Position numbers and translations under genes: made by a program
From: Parietaria judaica
Taxonomy: Eukaryota > Streptophyta > Magnoliopsida > Rosales > Urticaceae
DNA length: 64,000 nt
Reading direction: 5' to 3'
Assembly: GCA_954871525.1 (NCBI GenBank)
Contig: OX940864.1
Location: 23,988,001 to 24,052,000 of the forward strand
The notes under the pieces: generated by a model
What the model saw: only the letters and a program-made list of their open reading frames with translations
Databases searched by the model: none
Told to the model about the DNA's origin: nothing
In this document: piece after piece, positions 11,440 to 23,238 of the stretch
How positions within the stretch are numbered: position 1 is the first letter of the stretch
How the letters are laid out: the number at the start of each line of letters is the position of its first letter

Positions 11440-13123
11440 AGTGCTGAATCATGATTTGCGATTATTGAGTATTCATTATTTCGTGATTTGATTTGTTTAT
11501 TTATGGAAAGTATTGACATCCTTGATGTCATGATAGATGCTGAGTTATTTCAGGAAAGTTATAAGTCGCATTCTCAATCAAGGAGTGATTGAGTCGTTAT
11601 CTCCCATAAGTTAATGTTGAATATCACGCTGGAGTGAATGAAGAGATTTGCGTGATTGTTCTAATCAGAGGAGAGATTTAAGGAGCTGATTTATGGAATG
11701 GAATTAGTATGCAACTCATATATGTCCCGGCTAATGAGGTCCCATTTTGTTAGCACTTACAGAGATAATCTCTAAAATCTTCGGGAGAAGTTAATCATCA
11801 ATTCACGAGTGAAGTGGAGAAGGACGAGACGTTCGTAGCTGATTGCTACAAGGGGATCTTGCAAGTTCATCAAGAGTTTACTTTGGATGTCAAAGCTGTT
11901 GTCGTGACAACAAGGGGGAGTTTCCTGTTTACGCTTTGAATCCTGTTTGTATTACTGATTGTAATCTTCATCTGTAATCTCTTGGTTGATTAATCTGGGT
12001 GAGTGCCCCACAGAAGTAGTGACAGGAAGTCCGAACTGCGTTACCAAAAAGTATTGGTGTTCATTTAACTTTTCGCACTCTCTTTATTCCTATAGTTCAC
12101 GATTATAACGTCATATTATATGTGCAACGCAAAAATACTTCTTAACAATTGGTATCAGAGCAGGTATGCTTAACGTTTGCTTTGGTTTCAGAGAAAGCGT
12201 GAAAACATGTGCTTGACTATTTTCAAAATGGGATCTAGAGAAACTGCTGGAGTTGCAAGGCCTCCTATACTGGATGGTTCAAACTACTCCTACTGAAAAG
12301 CCAGAATGATCATCTACATTCAATCAATCGATGTGAATGCGTGGCCTAGCATTGTTGACGGTTAGAAGCATCCTATCACTGTCGTTAATGCTGTCGCGTC
12401 TCCAAAGCCCCTTGCGAGCTAGGATGCTGCCGACAAAGAAGCTGCTCTTGCAAATTCGAGAGCTCTCATTGCCATTGTTTCAGCAATTGCCGAAAGACAA
12501 TTGAACCAGATTGCCACCTGAACTACTTTTAAACAAGCTTGGGAATGCCTTCAACTCCTTCATGAAAGAACATATAGTTAGAGCATCCAAGAGACAACAT
12601 CTTGCCTCTTAATTTGAAAATATAAAAATGGAGGAGAATGAATCTGTCTCTGACTTCACTGCTCGTCTTCAAGATCTGGCCAATCAAGCTTCTCGTCTTG
12701 GAAAAGGATACTCTGATGCGGAACTAATTTGGAAAACTCTCAGATCTCTTTCCAAAAACTTCCTTCTTAAGATTTCTGCCATTGAAGAAAACAAGAAGAT
12801 TGAATCCATGACCATGGCAGAATGATGGGGATTGAAGACTTTTGAACTGAATCATATTGACATCAAACAAGAGAAGAGTCTCGCTTTTCGCTCATCCACT
12901 GGAGATTCAGGTAACTCTGAGACTAATGTTGATGATCTTCTCTACTAACCAAAAATTTTAGCAGGGTACTGAAGAAATTAAATACAAAGAAAAACTTCTC
13001 CAGAGAAGGATTCAAATCATCTTCAAATCAGATCTCATCAAAATATCATAAGAATAAATCTGAAGAATCTTCAAGATCCTCCAAATAAGTCCAATGCAGA
13101 GAAGGTGAAGGCTTCGGTCACTA
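11440..13123 (+). mobile_element. Ty1/copia remnant: 5' LTR, primer-binding site and decayed gag
   Basis: An LTR of about 700 bp ends with CTTAACA at 12147. Three bases later comes TGGTATCAGAGC (12150-12161), the classic initiator-Met tRNA primer site. A copia gag follows from about 12230: fragments such as RPPILDGSNYSY, SLSKNFLLKISAIEENKKIE and FTARLQDLANQASRLGKGYS, broken by several stops. The rest of the element is missing beyond 13123, where the next retroelement is inserted. The left LTR boundary is approximate. Confidence 0.75.
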
Positions 13124-13990
13124 TCGAGCTAGTGGTGGCTCGGTTACAACGAGTGTAGAGCGACCGCGGTGGTCGGATGTGCTGGTAGGAATTTCGCCAG
13201 AGCTTCCGCTTTGGTCGGATTTTTCTCTTCCGGGACCTGACAAAATAACACCGCGATCAGGGAGAAACGGGGGTTTTGCCCCCCGATTCACCTCCGACGC
13301 TCAACATTAGCGGGGTATTTGAGTGAATATCGGTTTTTGGAAGTCTCGAGAGAGTTTTGGGAGTGTTTTGGGCGTTTCCCAAGTGTTTGGTCGAGTGAAA
13401 ATCCGTTGTGTTTTGAGGGGATCCGAGCCTCTATTTATAGGAAAAAGCCCGGATCTTGTTTTGAATTTATCTCTTCATCCAGGAGGCCCCCGGGGGAAAA
13501 TTATATGTTTTTCTGACTCCCCGGGATGTGGCCGATCCAATGCCGCCAGAATCGCGGCGATCGGAGCAGCGACGCGCCCTCACGCGCGGCCGGAAGGCGG
13601 CGGACTCAGCAAACTTTGGCTCCAAGTTTTGCTGACTCAGCGTCCACGTGTCACGCTGTGGTTGGCTGAGGCGTTTCCCTCGCGCCCATTGGCGTGCTGA
13701 CACGTGGCTCGGTCAGCTTTGACCCTTGTGGGCCCTGCAGAAGGGCAATGGGGCCCACCCGGGGGTCCCGGAGGGCCCTCGGAGGCCTCGGGTGGTCCCC
13801 GAGGCCGATTTTCGCAAACTTTATGTCGTTTTTGGGTGTTTTGATATTTTTGGGATCATCGGGACCCTTTTTTTTTTGAAATCGGACTCCCGGTGAATAT
13901 TTTGGTAAAAAATAGGTTTATTTAATAAAGAAATAATTAATTAAATAATTTTTCTTTATTAAATAACTTTTACAAAATTACCCCATAACA
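13124..13990 (-). repeat. 3' LTR of the non-autonomous gypsy-like element
   Basis: Same length as the right copy. The two differ at a few places, for example CGGAAGG versus CGTAAGG near 13600/16626 and a T-run near 13870. The ORFs inside it are LTR artefacts that occur identically in both copies. Confidence 0.85.
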
Positions 13991-14079
13991 TTAACCCCCC
14001 AGTTTTTCGGAAGGCTTTGCTTTGCGAGAAACTATTTTTGCTCGTAGGGTAATGTGTAGCCTTTGCTTTTTGAAAAGAT

Positions 14080-14660
14080 GTACGGTGGCGTCCCTGGGAT
14101 GAATACTCTGTTTACGTTCATGAGGGTGTTTTGCTAGTACCTTACCGTCATACGCTTTTACGGTCTCGTGGGGGCTTCCCCGTAGATCACTTGCGGTGTG
14201 TGCACGGGAATGTCTCAGGGATAACCTGCCAGCGACGTTTTTGCGTGTGCGGAGTCAGTGTTCTTTTGAAATAACCCCCCATTTACGTTTTCAGAAGCTT
14301 TCCTAAGAGATGACCTTCCGTATTTTCTTTTTTCCTAAAAACAGGGTGAGCATGAGAGCTCTTTTTTATGAAGAGGTATGTGGGCGTCCCCGGAAAAACC
14401 CTATGCTTGCGTTTATGAGGGTGTCTCATCAGGTCCCTCTTCGTCGCACGCTCTTACGATCGTGGGGGTTTACCCGTGGATCACCTGCCGTGTGTGCACG
14501 GGGGTGTCCCGGAGATGACCTGCATGCCGTATTTTCACGTGCGCGGAGTAGGTGTCCCTTTGAAACGACCTCCCATTCATGTCAGCGCAGTGTTTGTTCC
14601 AAGAGATAACCTGCCATATCCTCTTTTTCACAAAAGGGCGAGCGTGAGAGCTCTTTTTAT
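14080..14660. repeat. Two ~285-bp tandem repeat units in the element interior
   Basis: Landmarks such as TGAGGGTGT, GGTGTGTGCACGGG and GTGCGGAGT recur at an offset of about 285 bp. Two diverged copies fill most of 14080-14660, next to the polypurine tract. No protein is evident. Confidence 0.65.
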
Positions 14661-14831
14661 ATAACGCTGAAAAGCGAAAACTTGTACCTCGAGGGGCACT
14701 CTTCGTAGAATCCAGTGTACTTTCAAGGGTACTTCTTGGAATTTTAGTTTAGTAGAAAAAATACGAGTTTACCCGAGGATAAGCAGCTGACAGTTTCCTG
14801 GCGGCCGTGGGAGGCTTAGCCGGATGTCGTG

Positions 14832-16052
14832 TCACTGTGCGTGGCTTGGTGTAGCGAGTGACGCTTTAAGCGTTCGGACTCTTTTTTTTTTTTTTTTTTG
14901 TCGAGTCGGCGGGATCGAGATCCTGGCCTTTCTCGGTCTTTTTTCTTGAGTTGGCGGGATTGAGATCCTAGCCTTCCTCAGACTTTGTGGTGGCCGCGAG
15001 GGCTCTTTGAGATCGTCGGGGTTGCCATGATAGCTTTTTGCTTCGTGTTTGGGCTTTAGGCTTTGACCGTCGATTTTGAACTTCGAGATCTGTACCTCGA
15101 ACTTTGACGATAGAGCCGTCACCACAGGCCCTATATACTTATATGTGTACATTTTTTTTAATGGAAGTAGGCCCCTTTTCTTTTTCTTTTTTTTTCTTCG
15201 ATCATCAGAGAGACACTTTTTTTTTTTCCTTTGATTCTCAGGGAGACCTTTCTCTGTTTTCCTCGTCATACCGCCGATGCTCCGCCGTCGATTGCCGTGG
15301 CGAGGGTGCTTCCGGGCGAACCCTTTGGTGGCGGATTCGTATGCGACGGGGGCAGCGGAAGCCGTAGGTGCGGGCTCCTGACCTCGGGCGGGGCGATGGC
15401 GGCGAGTGCAGCGAACCCATCGACGGCGCCGGAGTTCGCCCCCGTGCGCAGCGGTGATGGGCTGCGCCCTAACTCCAGATCGGAGGTGCGCGAAATGGCG
15501 GGCAGCGACAAGGCCGTTCGCGGTGGCGGAGAAACGCGCCGGGAGGTCGCCTCGGGGTCGCCGGCGTTCGTGGAGGAACTGACTGGCAGAGTTTTCGAAC
15601 TCTTGGCAAGCTCGAAGGAGCTCGGAGCAGCGGGCTCCCTTCGTGGCGGGGTTTTTCTGCACATGGCTTTGCTGTGATGTCACTGCTGTCACGGCGGCAA
15701 GGATTCCGATTCCGATCGCCGTGCCGGTGACGTGATCGTGCGTCCCGTTGACGTAGGGCTGCTCGGCAGATTCTCCGTTGGTGGAGATGAGGAAAGCTTG
15801 GTCGATCATGTTGCCGATGACCTTCACCTGCTTCTTCTCATCTTTTTTTTTTATATAATATATACTATACATATATTTGTGTATATATTTTGGTATATGT
15901 ATAATATGTGTATAAGGTAATATGTATATGTGTGTATCAGCCTTCAATTCTTCCTGATCACGTTTATTTTTGTGTATATCAGTATATGTATAAAGGGTAT
16001 ATATATGCAATATATATTTGTGTATAATATATATTTGTTTTGTTTTTGTCAT
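14832..16052 (-). CDS. Long ORF of unknown function in the non-autonomous element
   Basis: A 406-codon open frame with no domain I recognise. The first ~80 residues come from AT-rich DNA and are not protein-like. The middle (MIDQAFLISTNGES onward) is Arg/Ala-rich from GC-rich DNA. The last ~45 residues read through two 45-bp repeat units (peptide RISIPPTQ). A different minus-strand frame (15266-15664) is equally open, and a plus-strand frame too, which is expected of GC-rich DNA without stops. It may be a decayed gag or no gene at all. Confidence 0.25.
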   Translation of the reverse strand: MTKTKQIYIIHKYILHIYTLYTYTDIHKNKRDQEELKADTHIYILPYTHIIHIPKYIHKYMYSIYYIKKKDEKKQVKVIGNMIDQAFLISTNGESAEQPYVNGTHDHVTGTAIGIGILAAVTAVTSQQSHVQKNPATKGARCSELLRACQEFENSASQFLHERRRPRGDLPARFSATANGLVAARHFAHLRSGVRAQPITAAHGGELRRRRWVRCTRRHRPARGQEPAPTASAAPVAYESATKGFARKHPRHGNRRRSIGGMTRKTEKGLPENQRKKKKCLSDDRRKKKKKKRGLLPLKKMYTYKYIGPVVTALSSKFEVQISKFKIDGQSLKPKHEAKSYHGNPDDLKEPSRPPQSLRKARISIPPTQEKRPRKARISIPPTRQKKKKKRVRTLKASLATPSHAQ

Positions 16053-16159
16053 ATATACATGTGTATGTGTATATGATAAAGGGATATATGTTTGAGGAAG
16101 TTATATATATATGGAGCTTGACGACCGGCAATGATACGGCGATGTTTGTCGGTGCAAAT

Positions 16160-17026
16160 TCGAGCTAGTGGTGGCTCGGTTACAACGAGTGTAGAGCGAC
16201 CGCGGTGGTCGGATGTGCTGGTAGGAATTTCGCCAGAGCTTCCGCTTTGGTCGGATTTTTCTCTTCCGGGACCTGACAAAATAACACCGCGATCAGGGAG
16301 AAACGGGGGTTTTGCCCCCCGATTCACCTCCGACGCTCAACATTAGCGGGGTATTTGAGTGAATATCGGTTTTTGGAAGTCTCGAGAGAGTTTTGGGAGT
16401 GTTTTGGGCGTTTCCCAAGTGTTTGGTCGAGTGAAAATCCGTTGTGTTTTGAGGGGATCCGAGCCTCTATTTATAGGAAAAAGCCCGGATCTTGTTTTGA
16501 ATTTATCTCTTCATCCAGGAGGCCCCCGGGGGAAAATTATATGTTTTTCTGACTCCCCGGGATGTGGCCGATCCAATGCCGCCAGAATCGCGGCGATCGG
16601 AGCAGCGACGCGCCCTCACGCGCGGCCGTAAGGCGGCGGACTCAGCAAACTTTGGCTCCAAGTTTTGCTGACTCAGCGTCCACGTGTCACGCTGTGGTTG
16701 GCTGAGGCGTTTCCCTCGCGCCCATTAGCGTGCTGACACGTGGCTCGGTCAGCTTTGACCCTTGTGGGCCCTGCAGAAGGGCAATGGGGCCCACCCGGGG
16801 GTCCCGGAGGGCCCTCGGAGGCCTCAGGTGGTCCCCGAGGCCGATTTTCGCAAACTTTATGTCGTTTTTGGGTGTTTTGATATTTTTGGGATCATCGGGA
16901 CCCTTTGTTTTTTGAAATCGGACTCCCGGTGAATATTTTGGTAAAAAATAGGTTTATTTAATAAAGAAATAATTAATTAAATAATTTTTCTTTATTAAAT
17001 AACTTTTACAAAATTACCCCATAACA
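16160..17026 (-). repeat. 5' LTR of the non-autonomous gypsy-like element
   Basis: It begins TGTTATGGGG on the minus strand at 17026. The sequence after its inner end (minus strand GAATTTGCACCGACAAACAT) is where a primer-binding site should be; I do not recognise which tRNA it matches. Confidence 0.85.
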
Positions 17027-17086
17027 GTATGTATGTATGTATGTATGTATGTATGTATGTATGTATGTATGTATGTATGTATGTAT
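17027..17086 (+). repeat. GTAT microsatellite, about 15 units
   Basis: A pure tetranucleotide run (GTATGTATGTAT...) directly abuts the right LTR of the gypsy-like element. Confidence 0.98.
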
Positions 17087-17604
17087 TTTTTTGCATTTTA
17101 TCTATTTGTTTATAATTGAAACATATAGCTTTATTATGAAACTTGAATTCTAATTTATTTGAATAACTTTTTTTTTTATTTGGCTATTGTGAATCATCAT
17201 GTGAGATAGTTAAGGAAGTTATAAACCATTAAAGACGAGAACAAGTGTACATGTATATAGATTTTATATGTTAATTAGTATTTTAGAAAAATGTACGTGT
17301 GTGTGTATGCACTAAATTTATGTGAAGTATAAGATGTTTAGTATTGGACGTTAATATATGCACATAGATATTATATTTATTTTAACTAGTAGTAACCGAA
17401 GGACGGTGACGATACCGTATCGATTCTAAACGTTTTGAAATCTATTAATTTTTTGTACTTGCATATTTTAAATTCAATAATTTATCATAAATGATCAAAT
17501 ATGTTGATAAATTTAGTTAGAACTATTTACCAAATTTGATACTTAAATGTTAAATTTTAATTAAAAATATGGATAAACATCCACATTAAATTCAAACGAA
17601 GTCA

Positions 17605-17755
17605 AGATAAGCTAACAATCTCGAAGCGGAGGAGATTATTAGCTTCGTTTTTGGCCGTAGGTGCAAAGACCTAAATGAATCTTCGCACCTACGGCCATTT
17701 AGATCTTCGCACCTATGGCCATTTAGGTCTTCGCCGTAGGTGCGAGGACCTTAAT
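17605..17755. other. Conserved hairpin pair, copy 1 (also near 19793-19940 and 21531-21680)
   Basis: The first hairpin pairs GCTAAYAATCTC with GAGATTATTAGC around a 9-base loop. Immediately after comes a cluster of GTAGGTGC / GCACCTAC inverted words (four to five occurrences in ~100 bp) that can form alternative stems. Both are kept in all three tandem units. Whether a small RNA is made is unknown. Confidence 0.6.
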
Positions 17756-18344
17756 GGCCATGGAGACCTCTTCAACTGCTTGTGCAAGTTCTTTATTTAA
17801 CATGCGTACGTCCGAGACAATATAGTTATGTAGCATAAATAGATCAAACCTCATCAACTATTGAATTTGGAAAGATAAAATAAGTATGAAAACCCATGAA
17901 AAACAATCAATATTCATCCTTTTCCCTAATAAAAAAAGGTATGACTGAAAAAATTCATGACCGAGCTTTGCAAGTTATTTTATTTTATTTTAAATTCGCA
18001 ATCTTTTCTAATTATTTTAATTTGAGGAAGTCACGAACATTTTAATTCAATTTTTTTTATGATATAATACTCGAATCTTACAACAATTTAAATACCATAC
18101 TATATTAGTTACTAGGTCCTTATTAAGCAAAAAATTCAAAAAGAACCATGATCCGTTATATATATAAAATACATATAAATGCATATATAAGATTTCGACC
18201 AAGAAATAAAGAAAGGATAACATCTAAGCAAGACTGAAGTCCATAACATAAAATGTAACTCAGTGAATTTCAAATCTTTTTTATTACTATGTCGTACTGG
18301 TACATGAGTTTGTATTTCTATCCCGATGCTGACTTTTTTTTTAT

Positions 18345-18920
18345 TTTTTTAGTCTCTATCAATCTTCAAAATAATACTAAGTTAAACATATAATCCTATT
18401 AAAATTAGTGGAGAACTTAAAAAGAAGGATTGTATATCGAAAAAAAATACTAAAAATGAAGTCATATTGTCGTGTATGTAGGAACTAGATCTAGCTAGAT
18501 CTCAATTTTTTTTTTTTGTTGGTGAATTTAATTTTGCACAGAAAGTGGTATTAAAGCTGGATTTGCATTTTGGTCTAAAAAAGAAGAAGCTGGATTTGCA
18601 TGATGACAAAGCCAAGCAAAAAGCTTTCAAGACAGTCTCTACTCTTCCAGGTAAATGGAATTCCTTTTATTAAATAAAGGAGTTTAATTTTTGTATAAAG
18701 CCATATAATTCTCTTCTTAGTGAAATAAGTTATCTAATTAAATAGAGACAAGATAATGAGTATTGCAAGAATTACCAGAAAGGAATTACCAGACTTTTTT
18801 TTTTGTCTCTATCAATCTTCAGAATAATACTAAGTTAAATATATAATCCTATTAAAATTAGTGGAGAACTTAAAGAAGGATTGTATATCGACAAAAATAC
18901 TAGAAATGAAGTCATATGTT
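18345..18920. repeat. Copy-1 insertion flanked by a ~115-bp direct repeat
   Basis: The block starting TCTCTATCAATCTTC occurs at about 18351 and again at about 18809, flanking ~455 bp absent from copies 2 and 3. The added DNA carries the HIPP exon. This could be an insertion, or the ancestral state later deleted in the other copies by recombination between the flanking repeats. Confidence 0.7.
18542..18650 (+). pseudogene. Isolated exon of a heavy-metal-associated (HMA/HIPP-type) protein
   Basis: Bounded by a good acceptor (TTTTGCACAG) and donor (GTAAATGG), the exon reads KVVLKLDLH, an extra 11 residues (FGLKKKKLDLH), then DDKAKQKAFKTVSTLP. This matches the start of the HMA fold in plant HIPP/ATFP-like metallochaperone relatives, whose usual second exon reads KVVLKLDLHDDKAKQKA. 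The extra 33 bp is an in-frame partial duplication with a novel stretch. No start exon or downstream exon (GIDSIS-type) is visible nearby, so it is an orphan. The family often lacks the metal-binding CxxC in this subgroup. Confidence 0.7.
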
Positions 18921-21900
18921 CACTTTATAAAGCCATAAAAAAATTACAAATCTAAAATGTAATATAGTTATTTTTATAAAATCATAAGTTACATACAAAA
19001 CTAGAAAATACTTGCCAAAATAGAAAAACAAATGGAATTATTGCCTTTACTATATAAATGCAAAGCAAAAGTAAGGAAGGAAGGGAAACAATAAATTATT
19101 TTTTTTATGTATTTTAACAATTAAGCCATAATGAGTATGACCCTCATTGTATTTTTTATCAATAGAGGTTTATTGAACATATATGACATAACAATACGGG
19201 TTGTCTCTATATTCTGAAATTCTCAAGCTAGCAAGCGCTTCCTTAAGGTTTTGGAGGTACCGTATGTAATTTTTTTTTTTTTTTTGCATTTATCTATTTG
19301 TTTATAATTGACACATATAGCTTTATTATGAAACTTGAATTTTAATTTATTTGAATTTCCTTTTTTTTTGCTATTGCGAATCATCATGTGAGATAGTTAA
19401 AGAAGCTATAAACCATTAAAGACGAGACCAAGTGTACATGTATATAGATTTTAGATGTTAATTAGTATTTTAGAAAAATGTACGTGTGTGTATATGCACT
19501 AAATTTATGTGAAGTATAAGATGTTTAGTATTGGACGTTAATATATGCACATAGATATTATATTTATTTTAACTAGTAGTAACCGAAGGACGGTGACGAT
19601 ACCGTATCGATTCTAAACGTTTTGAAATCTATTAATTTTTTGTACTTGCATATTTTAAATTCAATAATTTATCATAAATGATCAAATATGTTGATAAATT
19701 TAGTTAGAACTATTTACCAAATTTATTACTTAAATATTAAATTTTAATTAAAAATATAGATCAACATCCACATTAAATTCAAACGAAGTCAAGATAAGCT
19801 AATAATCTCGAAGCGGAGGAGATTATTAGCTTCGTTTTTGGCCATAGGTGCAAAGACCTAAATGAATCTTCGCACCTACGGCGATTTAGATCTTCGCACC
19901 TATGGCCATTTAGGTCTTCGCCGTAGGTGCGAGGACCTTAATGGCCATGGAGACCTCTTCAACTGCTTGTGCAAGTTCTTTATTTAACACGCGTACGTCC
20001 GAGACAGTATAGTTATGTAGCTTAAATAGATGAAACCTCATCAACTGTTGAATTTGGAAAGATAAAATAAGTATGAAAACCCAAGAAAAATAATCAATAT
20101 TCATACTTTTCCTTGAAAAAAAGGCATGACTGAAAAAATTCATGACCGAGCTTTGCAAGTTATTTTATTTTATTTTAAATTCGCAATCTTTTCTAATTAT
20201 TTTAATTTGAGGAAGTCACGAACATTTTAATTTAATTTTTTTTTATATAAAACTCGAATCTTACAACAAATTTTAATACCCAACTATATTAGTTACTAGG
20301 TCCTTATTAAGCAAAAAATTCAAAAAGAACCATGATCCGTGATATATATAAAATACATGTAAATGCATATAAAAGATTTCGACCAAGAAATAAAGAAAGG
20401 ATAACATCTAAGCAAGAGTTAACACCATAACATAAAATGTAACTCAGTGAATTTCAAATCTTTTTTTTATTACTATGTGGTATTCGTACATGAGTTTGTA
20501 TTTCTAACCCGATGCTGACTTTTTTTTTTTTTTTGTCTCTATCAATCCTCAGAATAATACTAAGTTAAAAATATAATCCTATTAAAATTAATGGAGAACT
20601 TAAAGAAGGATTGTATATCGATAAAAATACTAAAAATGAAGTCATATTTTCACTTTATAAAGCCATAAAAAAATTACAAATTTAAAATGTAATATAGTTA
20701 TTTTAATAAAATCAGAAGTTACATACAAAACTAGAAAATACTTGCCAAAATAGAAAAACAAATGGAATTATTGCCTTTACTATATAAATGCAAGGCAAAA
20801 GTAAGGAAGGAATGGAAGGGAAACAATAAATTCCTTTTTATGTATTTAACTATTAAGCCATAATGAGTATGACTCTTCATTGTATTTTTTATTACTTATA
20901 AATAGAGGTTTTTCATTGAAAATATATGACATAAATATACGGGTTGTCTCTATATTCTGAAATGTTCAAGCTAGCAAACGCTTCCTAAAGGTTTTGGAGG
21001 TACGGTATGTAATTTTTTTTTTTGCATTTATCTATTTGTTTATAATTGACACATATAGCTTTATTATGAAACTTGAATTTTAATTTATTTGAATTTCCTT
21101 TTTTTTTTTTGCTATTGTGAATCATCATGTGAGATAGCTAAGGAAGCTATAAACAATTAAAGACGAGACCAAGTGTACATGTATATAGATTTTATATGTT
21201 AATTAGTATTTTAGAAAAATGTACATGTGTGTATATGCACTAAATTTATGTGAAGTATAAGATGTTTAGTACTAGACGTTAATATATGCACATAGATATT
21301 ATATTTATTTTAACTAGTGGTAACCGAAGCGCGGTGACGATACCGTATCAATTCTAAACTTTTTGAAATCTATTATTTTTTTGTGTACTTGCATATTTTA
21401 AATTCAATAATTTATAATAAATGATCAAATATGTTGATAAATTTAGTTATAACTATTTACCAAATTTTTACTTAAATGTTAAATTTTAATTAAAAATATA
21501 GATCAACAGCCACATTAAATTCAAACGAATTCAAGATAAGCTAATAATCTCAAAGCTGAGGAGATTATTAGCTTCGTTTTTGGCCGTAGGTGCAAAGACC
21601 TAAATGAATCTTCGCACCTACGGCCATTTAGATCTTCGCACCTATTGCCATTTAGGTCTTCGCCGTAGGTGCGAGGACCTTAATTGGCATGGAGACCTTT
21701 TCAACTGCTTGTGCAAGTTCTTTATGTAACATGCGATCGTCCGAGACAGTATAGTTGTAGCTTAAATAGATCAATCCTCATCAACTATTGAATTTGGAAA
21801 GATAAAATAAGTATGAATACCCATGAAAAATAATCAATATTCATCCTTTTCCCTAAAAAAAAAAGGCGGTATGACTGAAAAAATTCATGACCGAGCTTTG

Positions 21901-22560
21901 CAAGTTATTTTATTTTATTTTAAATTCGCAATCATTTCTAATTATTTTGATTTGAGGAAGTCACGAACATTTTAATTTAATTATTTTATAATATAAAACT
22001 CGAATCTTACAACAAATTTAAATACCCAACTATATTAGTTACTAGGTCCTTATTAAGCAAAAAATTCAAAAAGAACCATGATCCGTGATATATATAAAAT
22101 ACATATAAATGCATATATAAGATTTCAACCAAAAAATAAAGAAAGGATAACATCTAAGCAAGAGTGAATCCATAGCATAAAATGTAACTCAGTGAATATC
22201 AAATCTTTTTTATTACTATGTGGTACTGGTACATGAGTTTGTATTTCTATCCCGATGCTGACTTTTTTTTTTTACCTCTATCAATCTTCAGAATAATACT
22301 AAGTTAAAAATATAATCCTTTTAAAATTAGTGGAGAACTTGAAGAAGGATTGTATATCGACAAAAATACTAAAAATGAAGTCATATGTTCACTTTATAAA
22401 GCCATAAAAAATTACAAATTTAAAATGTAATATAGTTATTTTAATAAAATCAGAAGTTACATACAAATCTAGAAAATACTTGCCAAAATGGAAAAAACAA
22501 ATGGAATTATTGCCTTTACTATATAAATGCAACGCAAAAGTAAGGAAGGAATGGAAGGGA

Positions 22561-22771
22561 AATAATCAATGTACTATATAAAATGTAGTATGTAAAGTAT
22601 TATAAGGTATAAAAACATGAATTCAGCCAATGAACTGCACAAACAGTATTGTGAATTTATAATATTTATGACAAAACTACTAATTAATAGCCCATTTAAT
22701 TTAATCTTTAATCTCGATGGCTTAATTGGATCTTACTTCATTAATTACTCGCCGCATGAATTTTATTTACC
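22561..22771. other. AT-rich DNA downstream of the GPI-type gene tail
   Basis: Likely the 3' untranslated and downstream region of the minus-strand gene at 22772-23073. Nothing else seen. Confidence 0.4.
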
Positions 22772-23073
22772 CTAATAATTTGAGCCGTACACAAGTACGA
22801 AGGCAGTGACCAAAACTGTAACTGAAGATGCCATAAACGAAATTGTCGGAGCTCCGACGACCGACTTCGAAGACGGCGGAGATGTCTCTTGGTTCTGAGA
22901 CCCCGGCGGGGGCAATGATGCATCTCCCGGCGGGGTATTGGTACCGTCGGATGGAGAATTTTCTGGAGAGCTGGAACTCTTTGGAGGACTCGTCTGAGCC
23001 GAAGAAGATGTCGCCGGGGAATCGGTCGAACCAGACGGGCTTTGACTCTCGGAACCGGTAGGCGCTTTTGATG
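22772..23073 (-). pseudogene. C-terminal end of a Ser/Pro-rich GPI-anchored-type protein, cut by a retrotransposon
   Basis: The minus strand reads a Ser/Pro/Thr-rich stretch (GSESQSPSGSTDSP, then SPPKSSSSPENSPSD) followed by a short hydrophobic tail (FMASSVTVLVTAFVLVYG) and a stop at 22772-22774. That layout fits the arabinogalactan-like region and GPI signal of an early-nodulin-like phytocyanin or a related cell-wall protein. The 5' part is missing: the LTR of copia B starts at 23074 (TGTTGAA), with TGATG just before it as the likely target pentamer. A second minus-strand frame is also open, so the frame choice rests on the hydrophobic tail. Confidence 0.5.
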
Positions 23074-23238
23074 TGTTGAAAATATAAACTTGATTTAATT
23101 AGTCTCTAGAATTTTCTAGTAAAATATAGAGTGTCCTAGTATTTGGTAATTTCTAAAGTCTTCTTGTAATATGTAAGTTTCTAGAAGAGTCTTGTAATTG
23201 GTAGACTTTTAGAATACTCTTGTGTTTCTTAGAAGTTC

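Larger units (their letters stand above)
13124..17026 (-). mobile_element. Non-autonomous gypsy-like LTR retrotransposon with matching 867-bp LTRs
   Basis: Left copy 13124-13990 and right copy 16160-17026 are equal in length and differ at only a few positions, so insertion is recent. Orientation is minus: the element begins TGTTATGGGG at 17026, a G-rich polypurine tract (CTGGGGGGTTAA) lies at 13991-14002 just before the 3' LTR, and a minus-strand TATA box (CCTATAAATAGAGG) lies near 13430 in each LTR. The 2.2-kb interior encodes no recognisable gag, protease, RT or integrase. I find no clear 5-bp target duplication; the right flank is a GTAT microsatellite. Confidence 0.8.
17086..22560. repeat. 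Three tandem copies of a ~1.74-kb unit
   Basis: The landmark TCTATTTGTTTATAATTG starts at 17101, 19293 and 21031. The second and third copies are 1738 bp apart; the first is longer (2192 bp) because of an insertion of about 455 bp. Each copy holds the same order of landmarks: an AACCGAAG..ACGGTGACGATACCGT patch, two hairpins, an AATTTGAGGAAGTCACG patch, then a C-terminal TCTCTATATTCTGAAAT patch (missing in copy 3). The units look non-coding apart from the HIPP exon in copy 1. They may be duplicated promoter and intron DNA of a HIPP gene. Confidence 0.85.

Noticed and set aside
13319..13516. Identical ORF MSEYRFLEVSREFWECFGRF here and at 16355
   Set aside because: It lies inside both LTR copies, so the identity reflects LTR duplication, not a conserved gene.
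15231..15677. Plus-strand 148-codon ORF in the gypsy-like element
   Set aside because: GC-rich DNA without stops is open on both strands here. No domain, and the element is minus-oriented.
17027..17086. GTAT run as a target duplication of the gypsy-like element
   Set aside because: The left flank (CACTA) does not match it. The run may have expanded after insertion and hidden the original flank.
22741..22923. Minus-strand 60-codon ORF MHHCPRRGLRTKRHLRRL
   Set aside because: Overlaps the Ser/Pro-rich frame, which has a credible GPI-type hydrophobic tail. This one is Arg-rich from GC-rich DNA.
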